In this document: positions 1 to 8,096 of the stretch, one piece after another
How positions within the stretch are numbered: the stretch's first letter is position 1
How the letters are laid out: each line of letters begins with the position of its first letter
NCBI RefSeq assembly: GCF_017315705.1
Contig: NZ_JAFLRF010000011.1
Coordinates: forward strand, 116,410 to 180,409
Reading direction: 5' to 3'
From: Trinickia mobilis
GTDB lineage: Bacteria > Pseudomonadota > Gammaproteobacteria > Burkholderiales > Burkholderiaceae
DNA: 64,000 nucleotides
Made by a program: the position numbers and the translations under genes
Notes under the pieces: model-generated
Databases searched by the model: none
What the model was told of the DNA's origin: nothing
What the model saw: only the letters and a program-made list of their open reading frames with translations

Positions 1-108
1 GCGCGCCGGGTTGTTGCTGGCCAAGTGATCCAAAGCGACACGCGGCGCGCGACATATCAATGCGCGCGCGGCGCGGTCAAGACGGGCTTCGCGGGAGACG
101 ATAGCGCT

Positions 109-456
109 TTACGGAAGTTTGGCGCGCAGCTTGTCTAACCACGTTGGGGGGAAATCCACATATCCTTTTCCTTCCGATGCCGAACTATCGTAAACCACGT
201 TGCTGGCATTCCAGAAAAGGCGCGGATAGGGATTTTTATAGGTTCTTTCCGCTAGTAATTCGCCGCTTCTGCGGTCGTATAGCCGAAACAACATCCCGTC
301 TTCATTTGATAAATAGCAGATCTCGCCGATATAAATATCAGATCCGACTTCTCTTTTGCAATCATGTGCGCTCATTCTGTGAGCTACATCACAACCGTAA
401 CCTAGGGAAAGCGCGGATATGGCAATGGCCGGCCACTTCAGCCACTTGAATTTCAT
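109..456 (-). CDS. hypothetical protein, possible N-terminal signal/anchor
   Basis: 115-residue protein that I do not recognise. Residues 5-22 form a hydrophobic stretch after a Lys-rich start and end in a Gly-Tyr-Gly-Cys, so it is probably exported or membrane-anchored; the Cys context is a poor lipobox. The remainder is polar with several aromatic residues (a phrase such as RLYDRRSGELLAERTY looks like a beta-strand pair). It is the last gene of a three-gene minus-strand set and overlaps the gene before it by 4 bp, so it is translationally coupled. Base composition is lower in GC than dbpA next door, which suggests acquired DNA. A small periplasmic immunity-type protein would fit the arrangement, but that is a guess. 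Confidence 0.6.
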   Translation of the reverse strand: MKFKWLKWPAIAISALSLGYGCDVAHRMSAHDCKREVGSDIYIGEICYLSNEDGMLFRLYDRRSGELLAERTYKNPYPRLFWNASNVVYDSSASEGKGYVDFPPTWLDKLRAKLP

Positions 457-761
457 AAGCTGAACTCCACCAAGTAGGGCTCTGGAAATTTAATGACTCT
501 CCTGTCGGAGTACAGCACCAAATCGCCGCCCTGCTTATGCTTTAATTGCCAGTTCCTATAATTCTTGTTTCTTACCGGGTGGTAAACGGTGCTGTCAGAA
601 ATAATTCCATCTTTAGCCACAGCATATTTTAGCCAGTCAGCGGCCGAGATCTCGCCTAAAAGGACAGCGGCCGGGACAATGATGAAACCCGTTTTATTCC
701 AATGAGTTCCCAGGCGAACCACTTGCGCATGACCTTTGCCGACATGGGCCACCCGATTCAT
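453..761 (-). CDS. hypothetical protein
   Basis: 102-residue protein of unknown function, the middle gene of a three-gene minus-strand set, with 4-bp overlaps at both ends (ATGA-type coupling). It has no signal peptide, no membrane segment and no motif I can name. The C-terminal half is rich in aromatic and basic residues. Codon use is less GC-biased than in the housekeeping genes downstream, again suggesting horizontally acquired DNA. Confidence 0.55.
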   Translation of the reverse strand: MNRVAHVGKGHAQVVRLGTHWNKTGFIIVPAAVLLGEISAADWLKYAVAKDGIISDSTVYHPVRNKNYRNWQLKHKQGGDLVLYSDRRVIKFPEPYLVEFSL

Positions 762-1051
762 TCCACTGCGTCCGGAATGTCTTGCAAATCAAATGGCTTG
801 ACTCGCGGCTTCTCCGGCACCGGGGTCGGCGGCGGTTGGTCGCGCAAGGGCGGCGCGAGTTTGTCGCTGGCGAGCGCAAACTCTTCGATGTTCAAAGGCG
901 TGCAGCTCTCGTTGCGTTTCCACTTCCACGGTAACAGCAAGCCCCGCGTGTAGTAGGGAAGTTGTTCGTCGTTGCCAGCCACGTTGTCAGCCTCCGTTTC
1001 AGTCGATAGCCCTCCATCAGCGCCCACAGGGGCTTGGAAATAAATCAGCAA
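758..1051 (-). CDS. hypothetical protein, possibly a fragment of a larger protein
   Basis: 97 residues from a TTG start; a GTG 12 codons in is an alternative. The N-terminal half has the phrase LLLPWKWKR and the C-terminal third is Pro-rich (residues about 70-80, PPPTPVPEKP), typical of a domain linker rather than a whole enzyme. It may be a remnant or accessory piece of a larger secreted protein; a type VI effector is one possibility, with the two following genes as partners. I cannot confirm the family. The first of three coupled genes. Confidence 0.45.
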   Translation of the reverse strand: MLIYFQAPVGADGGLSTETEADNVAGNDEQLPYYTRGLLLPWKWKRNESCTPLNIEEFALASDKLAPPLRDQPPPTPVPEKPRVKPFDLQDIPDAVE

Positions 1052-1153
1052 ATTCCTAAATCAGAGCTGGATGTTCCCGTAAGTAGTCAAGTGCGAACGA
1101 CCTGCTCGCGGTACTCTTGCGCCTCACGTATCCACTTCGTCGGAACATCAAGC

Positions 1154-1339
1154 ATGTTTACCTGCAGAAACCAATCCTGCCAGGCTCAATGGGAGCAGTC
1201 GGACGTTGTCATCAAGAATGAGGGGCAAGGGCTCCTGTTCCGCTGCCCAATGTGCGGCGCGCGCAACTACGTCGAGCGTTTCGATGCCGAAGACGGAACG
1301 GTCGTCTACGAGCAGATCGAAGGCCGTCCGTTTCAATAA
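1154..1339 (+). CDS. small zinc-ribbon protein
   Basis: 61-residue protein. The open frame extends further upstream, but the first ATG giving a compact domain is used here. Two cysteine pairs are visible, C-x4-C near residue 4 (CRNQSC) and CPMC near residue 37, about 30 residues apart, which is the spacing of a zinc ribbon. It ends 11 bp before dbpA on the same strand, so it is likely co-transcribed. The target is unknown; a nucleic-acid or protein adaptor role is an inference from the fold. Confidence 0.65.
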   Translation: MFTCRNQSCQAQWEQSDVVIKNEGQGLLFRCPMCGARNYVERFDAEDGTVVYEQIEGRPFQ

Positions 1340-1350
1340 CTGGATTCCCC

Positions 1351-2754
1351 ATGACCGCCAAGCCCTCACCACAAGCCGCCCCTTTCAGCCAATTGCCGCT
1401 GCCCGCGGCCACGCTCGCGAATCTCGAACAGCTCGGCTACGTGAACATGACGCCGATCCAGGCAGCGAGCCTGCCGGTCGCGCTCGCCGGCCGCGATCTG
1501 ATCGCGCAGGCGAAGACCGGCAGCGGCAAGACCGCGGCGTTCGCGCTTGCGCTGCTGTCGCGGCTCGACGCGCGCAAATTCGACGTGCAGGCGGTGGTGC
1601 TCTGTCCGACCCGCGAGCTCGCCGACCAGGTCGCGCAGGAAATCCGCCGGCTCGCGCGCGCCGAGGAAAACGTGAAGGTGCTGACGCTCTGCGGCGGCAC
1701 GCCGATGCGTCCGCAAACGGTGAGCCTCGAGCATGGCGCGCATATCGTCGTCGGCACGCCGGGCCGCATCATGGATCACCTCGAACGCGGCAGCCTCGCG
1801 CTCGGTTCGCTCAATACGCTCGTGCTCGACGAAGCCGACCGCATGCTCGACATGGGTTTCTTCGACGACATCGCGACCGTCGCGCGCCAATGTCCCGAGG
1901 AGCGGCAGACGCTGCTGTTCTCGGCGACCTATCCGGACGGTATCGCGAAGCTGAGCCAGCAATTCCTGCGCAAGCCCCAGGAGATCAAGCTCGAAGAGCA
2001 GCACGACGACAGCAAGATCCGCCAGCGCTTCTACGAGGTCGACGAAAACGAACGGCTGCACGCCGTGGGCCTGCTGCTGAACCACTACCGTCCCGTCAGC
2101 ACGCTCGCGTTCTGCAACACGAAGCAGCAGTGCCGCGATCTGCTCGACGTGCTGCGCGCGCAAGGCTTTCACGCGCTCGCGCTGCACGGCGAACTGGAGC
2201 AGCGCGAGCGCGACCAGGTGCTGATCCAGTTCGCGAACCGCAGTTGCTCGGTGCTCGTCGCCACCGACGTCGCCGCGCGCGGCCTCGATATCGCGCAGCT
2301 CGAAGCGGTGATCAACGTCGACGTGACGCCGGACCCCGAGGTGCACGTGCACCGGATCGGCCGCACTGGCCGCGCGGATCAGGACGGCTGGGCGCTCAGC
2401 CTCGCCAGCATGGACGAGATGGGCCGCGTGGGCGCGATCGAGCAGGCGCTGGGCCGCGAAGTGGAGTGGCAGCCGTTGGCCGAATTGAAGGCCGAAGACA
2501 ACGCACCGCTCGTGCCGCCGATGGCGACGCTGCAGATCCTCGGCGGCCGCAAAGAGAAGATCCGTCCCGGCGACGTGCTCGGCGCGCTGACTGGCGAAGC
2601 CGGTTTCAGCGGCTCGCAGGTCGGCAAGATCAACGTGACCGAATTTTCGACTTACGTCGCCGTGGAGCGCGGCGTCGTCCGCGACGCGTTGCGCAAGCTT
2701 TCGGCCGGCAAGGTGAAGGGCAAGAAGGTGAAAGTCCGGCTGATGGACGAATAA
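1351..2754 (+). CDS. dbpA: ATP-dependent RNA helicase DbpA (DEAD-box)
   Basis: 467 residues. The helicase core shows the Q-motif region (NMTPIQ), Walker A (AKTGSGKT), PTRELADQ, GTPGR, the DEAD box (VLDEADRML), SAT and HRIGRTGRA, in order. The last ~75 residues (from the ILGGRKEKI phrase) are the DbpA-specific RNA-binding domain that recognises hairpin 92 of 23S rRNA, so this is DbpA rather than RhlE or SrmB; its known role is late assembly of the 50S subunit. The ATG after the zinc-ribbon gene was chosen because the upstream extension is Arg-rich, shadow-like translation. Confidence 0.93.
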   Translation: MTAKPSPQAAPFSQLPLPAATLANLEQLGYVNMTPIQAASLPVALAGRDLIAQAKTGSGKTAAFALALLSRLDARKFDVQAVVLCPTRELADQVAQEIRRLARAEENVKVLTLCGGTPMRPQTVSLEHGAHIVVGTPGRIMDHLERGSLALGSLNTLVLDEADRMLDMGFFDDIATVARQCPEERQTLLFSATYPDGIAKLSQQFLRKPQEIKLEEQHDDSKIRQRFYEVDENERLHAVGLLLNHYRPVSTLAFCNTKQQCRDLLDVLRAQGFHALALHGELEQRERDQVLIQFANRSCSVLVATDVAARGLDIAQLEAVINVDVTPDPEVHVHRIGRTGRADQDGWALSLASMDEMGRVGAIEQALGREVEWQPLAELKAEDNAPLVPPMATLQILGGRKEKIRPGDVLGALTGEAGFSGSQVGKINVTEFSTYVAVERGVVRDALRKLSAGKVKGKKVKVRLMDE

Positions 2755-2970
2755 CGCGGCGAGCCGTGCCGCCCCGCCGCCATGCGTCCCGCTCCTGGCG
2801 GCTTCTCCCTCCAGCCATGACGTAAACGCATGCCCCGCATGACAAAGTTTCGATTGTGGCGGCGTTTTCGGTCGTGCTTAATTTGCATACTCGAACGAGG
2901 CTGCGCGCATTTTGCGGCCTGATAAGCAAGCACGCCGCGCGGCTCCGAGCCGCCCGCTGGAGGAGCGAAT

Positions 2971-4125
2971 ATGCAGAGCGCCTGGACACCACGCTCGAAA
3001 CTGCCCGACGTGGGCACGACGATTTTCACCGTGATCGGCCAACTGGCGGCCGAACACGACGCCCTGAACCTGTCGCAAGGCGCGCCGAATTTCGCGCCGG
3101 ACGCGAAGCTCGTCGACGGCGTGGCCGCCGCGATGCGAAAAGGACATAACCAGTACGCGCCGATGGCCGGCATCGGCGCATTGCGCGAGGCGCTCGCCGA
3201 GAAGGTCGAACGCCTCTACGGCGTGCACTACGACCCGGCTACCGAAGTGACCGTGATCGCAAGCGCGAGCGAAGGCCTGTACTCGGCGATCAGCGCACTC
3301 GTACATCCCGGCGACGAAGTGATCTACTTCGAGCCGTCGTTCGACAGCTACGCGCCGATCGTGCGTCTGCAGGGCGCGAAGCCGGTCGCGATCAAGCTGT
3401 CGCAGCCGCACTTCCGCGTGAACTGGGACCAAGTCGCCGCCGCGATCACCCCGAAGACTCGGATGATCATCGTCAACACGCCGCACAACCCGACCGCGAC
3501 GATCTTCAGCGACGACGACGTCGCGCGCCTGAAAGCGGTGACGCGCAACACCGATATCGTGATCCTGTCCGACGAGGTGTACGAGCACGTCGTGTTCGAC
3601 GGCGCCAAGCATCACAGCATGGCGCGGCATCGCGAGCTCGCCGAGCGCAGCGTGATCGTGTCGTCGTTCGGCAAGTCGTACCACGTGACGGGCTGGCGCG
3701 TGGGCTTCTGCCTCGCGCCCGCCGCGCTGATGGACGAGATCCGCAAGGTCCACCAGTTCATGGTGTTCTCGGCCGATACGCCGATGCAGTACGCGTTCGC
3801 CGACGCGCTCGCCGAGCCGCAAAGCTATCTCGGCCTCGCCGATTTCTATCAGAAGAAACGCGACCTGCTCGCACACGCACTTGCCGAATCGCGCTTCGAG
3901 CTGCTGTCGAGCGAAGGCAGCTTCTTCATGCTCGCGCGCTTTCGCCATTTCTCGGACGAAAGCGACAGCGACTTCGTGCTGCGCCTGATCCGCGACGCCC
4001 GCGTCGCGACGATTCCGCTGTCCGCGTTCTATACGGACGGCACCGACGAGGGCTTGATACGCCTGAGTTTTTCGAAGGACGACGCGACGCTGATCGAAGG
4101 CGCGCGCCGCCTTTGCTCGATCTGA
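2971..4125 (+). CDS. PLP-dependent aminotransferase, YbdL/methionine-glutamine transaminase type
   Basis: 384 residues, fold-type I aminotransferase. The PLP lysine lies in SSFGKSYHVTGWRVGF (about residue 235), preceded by VNTPHNPTA and the Asp of ILSDEVYEHV. The N-terminal LNLSQGAPNF and the overall length match the YbdL/kynurenine aminotransferase-like group that accepts methionine, glutamine and aromatic amino acids. It lies 10 bp upstream of a nitrilase-family amidase. That pairing is the glutamine transaminase plus omega-amidase arrangement: transamination of KMTB or other 2-oxo acids with glutamine, then hydrolysis of 2-oxoglutaramate. Substrate assignment is inference. Confidence 0.85.
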   Translation: MQSAWTPRSKLPDVGTTIFTVIGQLAAEHDALNLSQGAPNFAPDAKLVDGVAAAMRKGHNQYAPMAGIGALREALAEKVERLYGVHYDPATEVTVIASASEGLYSAISALVHPGDEVIYFEPSFDSYAPIVRLQGAKPVAIKLSQPHFRVNWDQVAAAITPKTRMIIVNTPHNPTATIFSDDDVARLKAVTRNTDIVILSDEVYEHVVFDGAKHHSMARHRELAERSVIVSSFGKSYHVTGWRVGFCLAPAALMDEIRKVHQFMVFSADTPMQYAFADALAEPQSYLGLADFYQKKRDLLAHALAESRFELLSSEGSFFMLARFRHFSDESDSDFVLRLIRDARVATIPLSAFYTDGTDEGLIRLSFSKDDATLIEGARRLCSI

Positions 4126-4135
4126 GGGGCGGACG

Positions 4136-4993
4136 ATGAGTGAAATGGCAGAGACATTGACGGCGGCCGTCGTGCAGATGAGCAGCAGCGCCGACGTCGC
4201 GCACAACCTCGGCGAAGCGCGCCGCTGGGTCGAGAAGGCGGCGCGGGAAGGCGCGACGCTCGTCAGTCTTCCTGAATACTTTTGCTGGATCGGCAACGAC
4301 GAGCACGAGCGTGTCGCGCTCGCCGAGCCGTTCGGCGATGGCCCGGTTCAGCAGGCGCTCGCACACCTGGCGCGCGATGCCGGCGTGTGGCTGATCGGCG
4401 GCACGGTGCCGATCCGTCCCGAGCGCGGCAGCGCGCAAGAACGCACGCATGCGTACAACACGTCGCTGCTGTTCGAGCCGAGCGGCCGGTGCAGCGCGCG
4501 CTACGACAAGATTCATCTGTTCAGCTTCAACCAGGGCGCCGAGCAGCACGCCGAGGCCGACACGATGATGGGCGGCGCCGCCATCGGCACCGCGCAGGGG
4601 CCGTTCGGCAACCTGCGGCTGTCGGTCTGCTACGACCTGCGCTTTCCCGAGCTTTATCGCGCGGCGCCCGCTGCCGACGTGATCGCGGTGCCCGCCGCGT
4701 TCACGCACACCACGGGTCTCGCGCACTGGGAGCTGCTGCTGCGCGCCCGCGCAGTCGAGAATCAGGCTTACGTGCTCGCAGCGGGCCAGTGCGGCACGCA
4801 CGTGAATGGTTGGCGCACGTTCGGCCACAGCATGATCGTGGGTCCGTGGGGCGACGTGCTCGCGCGCCACGACGACGAGCCGGGCATCGCGATGGCGGAG
4901 CTCACGGCGTCAGCGCTGCGCGAGGTGCGCGCTCGCCTGCCGGTGCTGACGCACAAGCGCATCGCGACCCCATCGGATGTCGCAGCTTTTTGA
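4136..4993 (+). CDS. nitrilase-superfamily amidase (omega-amidase / deaminated glutathione amidase)
   Basis: 285 residues, carbon-nitrogen hydrolase. The catalytic triad is visible: Glu in SLPEYFCW (about residue 45), Lys in YDKIHLF (about 124) and Cys in VCYDLRFPELYR (about 164). The CYDLRFPE phrase is typical of the Nit1/Nit2 branch, which hydrolyses alpha-ketoglutaramate or deaminated glutathione. It follows the aminotransferase by 10 bp, supporting a shared pathway of metabolite repair or glutamine-linked transamination. ATG codons at 4136 and 4145 are both possible starts; the first is used. Confidence 0.85.
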   Translation: MSEMAETLTAAVVQMSSSADVAHNLGEARRWVEKAAREGATLVSLPEYFCWIGNDEHERVALAEPFGDGPVQQALAHLARDAGVWLIGGTVPIRPERGSAQERTHAYNTSLLFEPSGRCSARYDKIHLFSFNQGAEQHAEADTMMGGAAIGTAQGPFGNLRLSVCYDLRFPELYRAAPAADVIAVPAAFTHTTGLAHWELLLRARAVENQAYVLAAGQCGTHVNGWRTFGHSMIVGPWGDVLARHDDEPGIAMAELTASALREVRARLPVLTHKRIATPSDVAAF

Positions 4994-5097
4994 CGCGCGC
5001 ATCATTGAGACCGATAAAACCAACGGCTTAGCGGCACCGAAAGCCACCTAAAGACGCGTGTAGACGCGTCACGACACCCAAGGCAAGGAGATCCACG

Positions 5098-5877
5098 ATG
5101 AAACGACTCAAAGTTCTGTTCGCATTCGCGTGCGCATTGGTATCGGCATCCGCATTCGCCGAGGCGACCTCGATGCGCTTCGGTCTCGAAGCGCAATATC
5201 CGCCGTTCGAATCGAAGGCCGCCGACGGCAGCCTGCAAGGCTTCGATATCGACGTCGGCAATGCCGTTTGCGCGGCGGCGCATCTCAAGTGCTCGTGGGT
5301 CGAGACGTCGTTCGACGGCCTGATCCCGGCGCTGCAAGGCCGCAAGTTCGATGCGATCAATTCGGCGATGAACGCGACCGACAAGCGCCGTCAGGCAATC
5401 GACTTCACGACCGTCATCTACCGCGTGCCGACGCAACTGATCGCGAAGAGCGACAGCGGCCTCGTGGCGACGCCGGAATCGCTCAAGGGCAAGCGCGTCG
5501 GCGTGCTTCAGGCCTCGATTCAAGAAGCCTACGCGAAGGCGCACTGGGAGCCGGCCGGCGTGACGGTGGTGTCGTATCAGGATCAGAACCAGGTGTACGC
5601 GGATCTCGTCGCGGGCCGGCTGGATGGGACGCTCGTGCTTGCGCCGGCAGGGCAGACGGGCTTCCTGTCGAAGCCTGACGGCAAGGGCTACGCGTTCGTC
5701 GGCCAGGCGGTGCGCGACGACAAGATCCTCGGCAGCGGCATTGCATTCGGCATCCGCAAGGGCGACGACGGCCTGCGCAATCAGTTGAACGCGGCGATCG
5801 CGAAGGTGAAGGCCGACGGGACCGTGAAGACGCTCGCGCTGAAGTACTTCGGCAATATCGACGTCTCGGCGAAGTAA
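5098..5877 (+). CDS. amino-acid ABC transporter periplasmic binding protein (HisJ/ArgT type)
   Basis: 259 residues with a clear Sec signal peptide (MKRLKVLFAFACALVSASAFA, cleaved near residue 21). The mature start (RFGLEAQYPPFE) and the GFDIDVGNAVC phrase are hallmarks of the family-3 solute-binding proteins for Lys/Arg/Orn/His. A strong AAGGAG precedes the ATG. No permease or ATPase genes are next to it, so it must work with components encoded elsewhere or serve as an orphan receptor. The cationic amino acid ligand is inferred from family. Confidence 0.86.
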   Translation: MKRLKVLFAFACALVSASAFAEATSMRFGLEAQYPPFESKAADGSLQGFDIDVGNAVCAAAHLKCSWVETSFDGLIPALQGRKFDAINSAMNATDKRRQAIDFTTVIYRVPTQLIAKSDSGLVATPESLKGKRVGVLQASIQEAYAKAHWEPAGVTVVSYQDQNQVYADLVAGRLDGTLVLAPAGQTGFLSKPDGKGYAFVGQAVRDDKILGSGIAFGIRKGDDGLRNQLNAAIAKVKADGTVKTLALKYFGNIDVSAK

Positions 5878-5902
5878 CGACGGGCAACGAAGGAGCGGGC
5901 CG

Positions 5903-7327
5903 ATGATGGCGAGCGAGGGCGGGGCGCCGGTGGCGTTGAGCGAGCGCGATGCCGCGGCAGCGCTGCTGAGCGAGCTGGGTGAGGACCTCGTGGCGATCGG
6001 CGACGCCATCGACCCGCGCTACTTCACCGCCTACAACGAAGCGCCGGGCGTGCGGCCGCGCGCGCTGATCAGGCCGCGCACGGTCGACGATGTTTCACGC
6101 ACGCTCGCGCTCTGCTCGCGCTTGAAGCAACCGGTCGTGCCGCAGGGCGGGGCAACCGGACTCGCGCGGGGCGCGGTCGCGCTTGGCGGCGAAGTCGTGC
6201 TCGCGATGGAGCGCTTCGCGGGCATCGAGGAAATCGACACCGCGGCGGGCACGGTCACGGTCCGCGCGGGGACGCCGCTGCAAACAGTGCAGGAAGCCGT
6301 CGATGAAGCGGGCTTCGCGCTCGGCATCGACCTCGGCGCGCGCGGCTCGTGCCAGATCGGCGGGAACATCGCGACGAACGCCGGGGGCAATCGCGCGATC
6401 TGCTACGGCGTGATGCGCGAGCAGGTGCTCGGGCTCGAAGCGGTGCTCGCCGACGGCACCGTCGTGGCGTCGCTCAACAAGATGCTGAAGAACAACGCGG
6501 GCTTCGATTTGAAGCAGCTGTTCATCGGCAGCGAAGGGACGCTCGGCGTTGTCACGCGCGCCGTCCTCAAGATGTATCCCAAACTCGCGCCGCCTGCGAC
6601 CGCGCTGTGCCGGGTCGCCGATTACGGCGCGCTCGTCAAGCTATGGCATCGCGTGCGTGCGACGCTGCCGACGGTCATCAGCTTTGAGGCAATGTGGCCC
6701 GAGTTTTACCGCTTCGTCGCGGCGAACACGCCGGGCGTCACGGCGCCGCTCGCCGCGGACGAGGGGTTCGTCGTGCTGATCGAATGCGCGCCGAGCGACG
6801 CGGCGGCGTCTGCCACGAACGCGCATGCTGCGCTCGAACAATGCTTGAGCGCATGTTTCGAAGACGGCCTCATCGACGACGCCGCGCTCGCCGCCTCGAC
6901 GCGCCAGGCGCTCGATATGTGGACGCTGCGCGAAGGTCTCGCGATCGACACGCTCCCGCACCTCATCAACTTCGACGTGAGCCTGCCGATCGGCGCGCTC
7001 GGCGTGTTCGCCGAGCGGTGCCGCGCGGCACTCGGCGCCCGCTGGCCGCATGGGGTCAGCCTGTTCTTCGGGCACATCGGCGACAGCAACGTCCATATCG
7101 GCGTGTCGCTTGCGGACCTGCCTGCGCATGGCGAGGACGCTGTCGATCGTGTCGTGTACGGCGTCGTGCGCGAGATGGGCGGCTCGATTTCGGCGGAGCA
7201 CGGGATCGGCCGGCTCAAGCGTCCGTATCTCGGCTATTCGCGCAGCGCTGCGGAGATCGAACTGATGCGCCGCATGAAGGCGGCGCTCGATCCGCTCGGC
7301 ATTCTGAATCCCGGCAAGGTGTTATAG
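5903..7327 (+). CDS. FAD-binding 2-hydroxyacid dehydrogenase (GlcD / D-2-hydroxyglutarate dehydrogenase family)
   Basis: 474 residues. The PCMH/VAO FAD-binding domain is at the N-terminus, with PQGGATGLARG (about 75-85), GGNIATNAGGNR (about 152-163) and FIGSEGTLGVVT (about 210-221). The C-terminal FAD-oxidase domain has GHIGDSNVHI and the closing SAEHGIGRLKR motif. This is the architecture of GlcD and D-2-hydroxyglutarate/D-lactate dehydrogenases. No glcE/glcF partners are present, so a single-subunit D-2-hydroxyacid dehydrogenase is more likely than a glycolate oxidase subunit. The tandem ATG leaves the start ambiguous by one codon. Confidence 0.86.
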   Translation: MMASEGGAPVALSERDAAAALLSELGEDLVAIGDAIDPRYFTAYNEAPGVRPRALIRPRTVDDVSRTLALCSRLKQPVVPQGGATGLARGAVALGGEVVLAMERFAGIEEIDTAAGTVTVRAGTPLQTVQEAVDEAGFALGIDLGARGSCQIGGNIATNAGGNRAICYGVMREQVLGLEAVLADGTVVASLNKMLKNNAGFDLKQLFIGSEGTLGVVTRAVLKMYPKLAPPATALCRVADYGALVKLWHRVRATLPTVISFEAMWPEFYRFVAANTPGVTAPLAADEGFVVLIECAPSDAAASATNAHAALEQCLSACFEDGLIDDAALAASTRQALDMWTLREGLAIDTLPHLINFDVSLPIGALGVFAERCRAALGARWPHGVSLFFGHIGDSNVHIGVSLADLPAHGEDAVDRVVYGVVREMGGSISAEHGIGRLKRPYLGYSRSAAEIELMRRMKAALDPLGILNPGKVL

Positions 7328-7583
7328 GCCCGCATTGAACGCGCCGCTGGCGGGAGCGGAAACCAAACCCCGAGTGCGCTCGCCGGGAGCCGCCGCGTGG
7401 AGCTTCAATGCGCCGCCGCGGCGCTTTGCCTATCCGCGCCGCGAAACTTGCTTTCCGAATCGATCATCCGGCGTTTGAGCGCCGGCACGTTGTTGAGAGA
7501 TCCCACGCGCAAATCGGCGCACACAAATTCGGGTGCCAGCCGCCGGTCATCTGCACTTGCTCGATTGCAACTTCCCAGGGGGA

Positions 7584-8015
7584 TCAGCCGACGTGCGTGC
7601 GCTTCGCCGACGGCGCGACGGTCTCCATCGTCGTCAGGCCGTGGACGATGCCGCAGTCCTCGACGGTGTGCTCGCCCACGCATTGCTCGCGCAGCCCGGT
7701 CAATTGCGCTTTCAATTGCTCCAGCTCGGCGAGGCGGGCGTTCACGTGGCCGATGTGCTCGTCGAGCAGCGCGTTGACGGAGCTGCAGCGGTCGGTCGGC
7801 TGGTCGGTCAGGCGCAGCAGCGCGCGGATTTCGTCGTGCGTCATGTCGAGCGCGCGGCAGTTGCGGATGAAGCGCAGGCGCTCGATGTGCTCGGCCGAAT
7901 AGCTGCGGTAGTTCGAATCGGTGCGCTGCGCGTCGGGCATCAGGCCCTCCTTTTCGTAGAAGCGGATGGTTTCCGTCGTGCAGCTCGCGGCTTTCGCCAA
8001 TTCGCCGATTTTCAT
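7584..8015 (-). CDS. cadR: MerR-family metal-responsive regulator CadR
   Basis: 143 residues. The winged helix begins MKIGELAKAASCTTETIRFYEKEGL, followed by a dimerisation coiled coil and a C-terminal metal site with Cys77, Cys112 and Cys121, the Cys pattern of Cd/Pb-responsive CadR/PbrR proteins. Longer upstream translation in the frame is an artefact, since the MKIGEL start is the conserved one. It is divergent from the metal ATPase, with 81 bp between them containing its operator. It should activate cadA when Cd(II), and possibly Zn or Pb, binds. Confidence 0.9.
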   Translation of the reverse strand: MKIGELAKAASCTTETIRFYEKEGLMPDAQRTDSNYRSYSAEHIERLRFIRNCRALDMTHDEIRALLRLTDQPTDRCSSVNALLDEHIGHVNARLAELEQLKAQLTGLREQCVGEHTVEDCGIVHGLTTMETVAPSAKRTHVG

Positions 8016-8036
8016 CTGAGGTTCCTCTTTTGCGCC

Positions 8037-8067
8037 TTGACCTTGTAGCGGCTTCAAGGTGTTAACT
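8037..8067 (+). promoter_or_regulatory. cadA promoter with CadR operator
   Basis: TTGACC (8037-8042) and TTAACT (8062-8067) are separated by 19 bp, the over-long spacer that MerR-type activators correct by bending DNA. Inside it lies a dyad, ACCTTG at 8040-8045 and CAAGGT at 8055-8060, centred on the spacer. Position, spacing and sequence match promoters controlled by CadR/ZntR/PbrR. Confidence 0.85.
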
Positions 8068-8096
8068 GTACCCCAACGTACACCAGGAAGCTCGAC

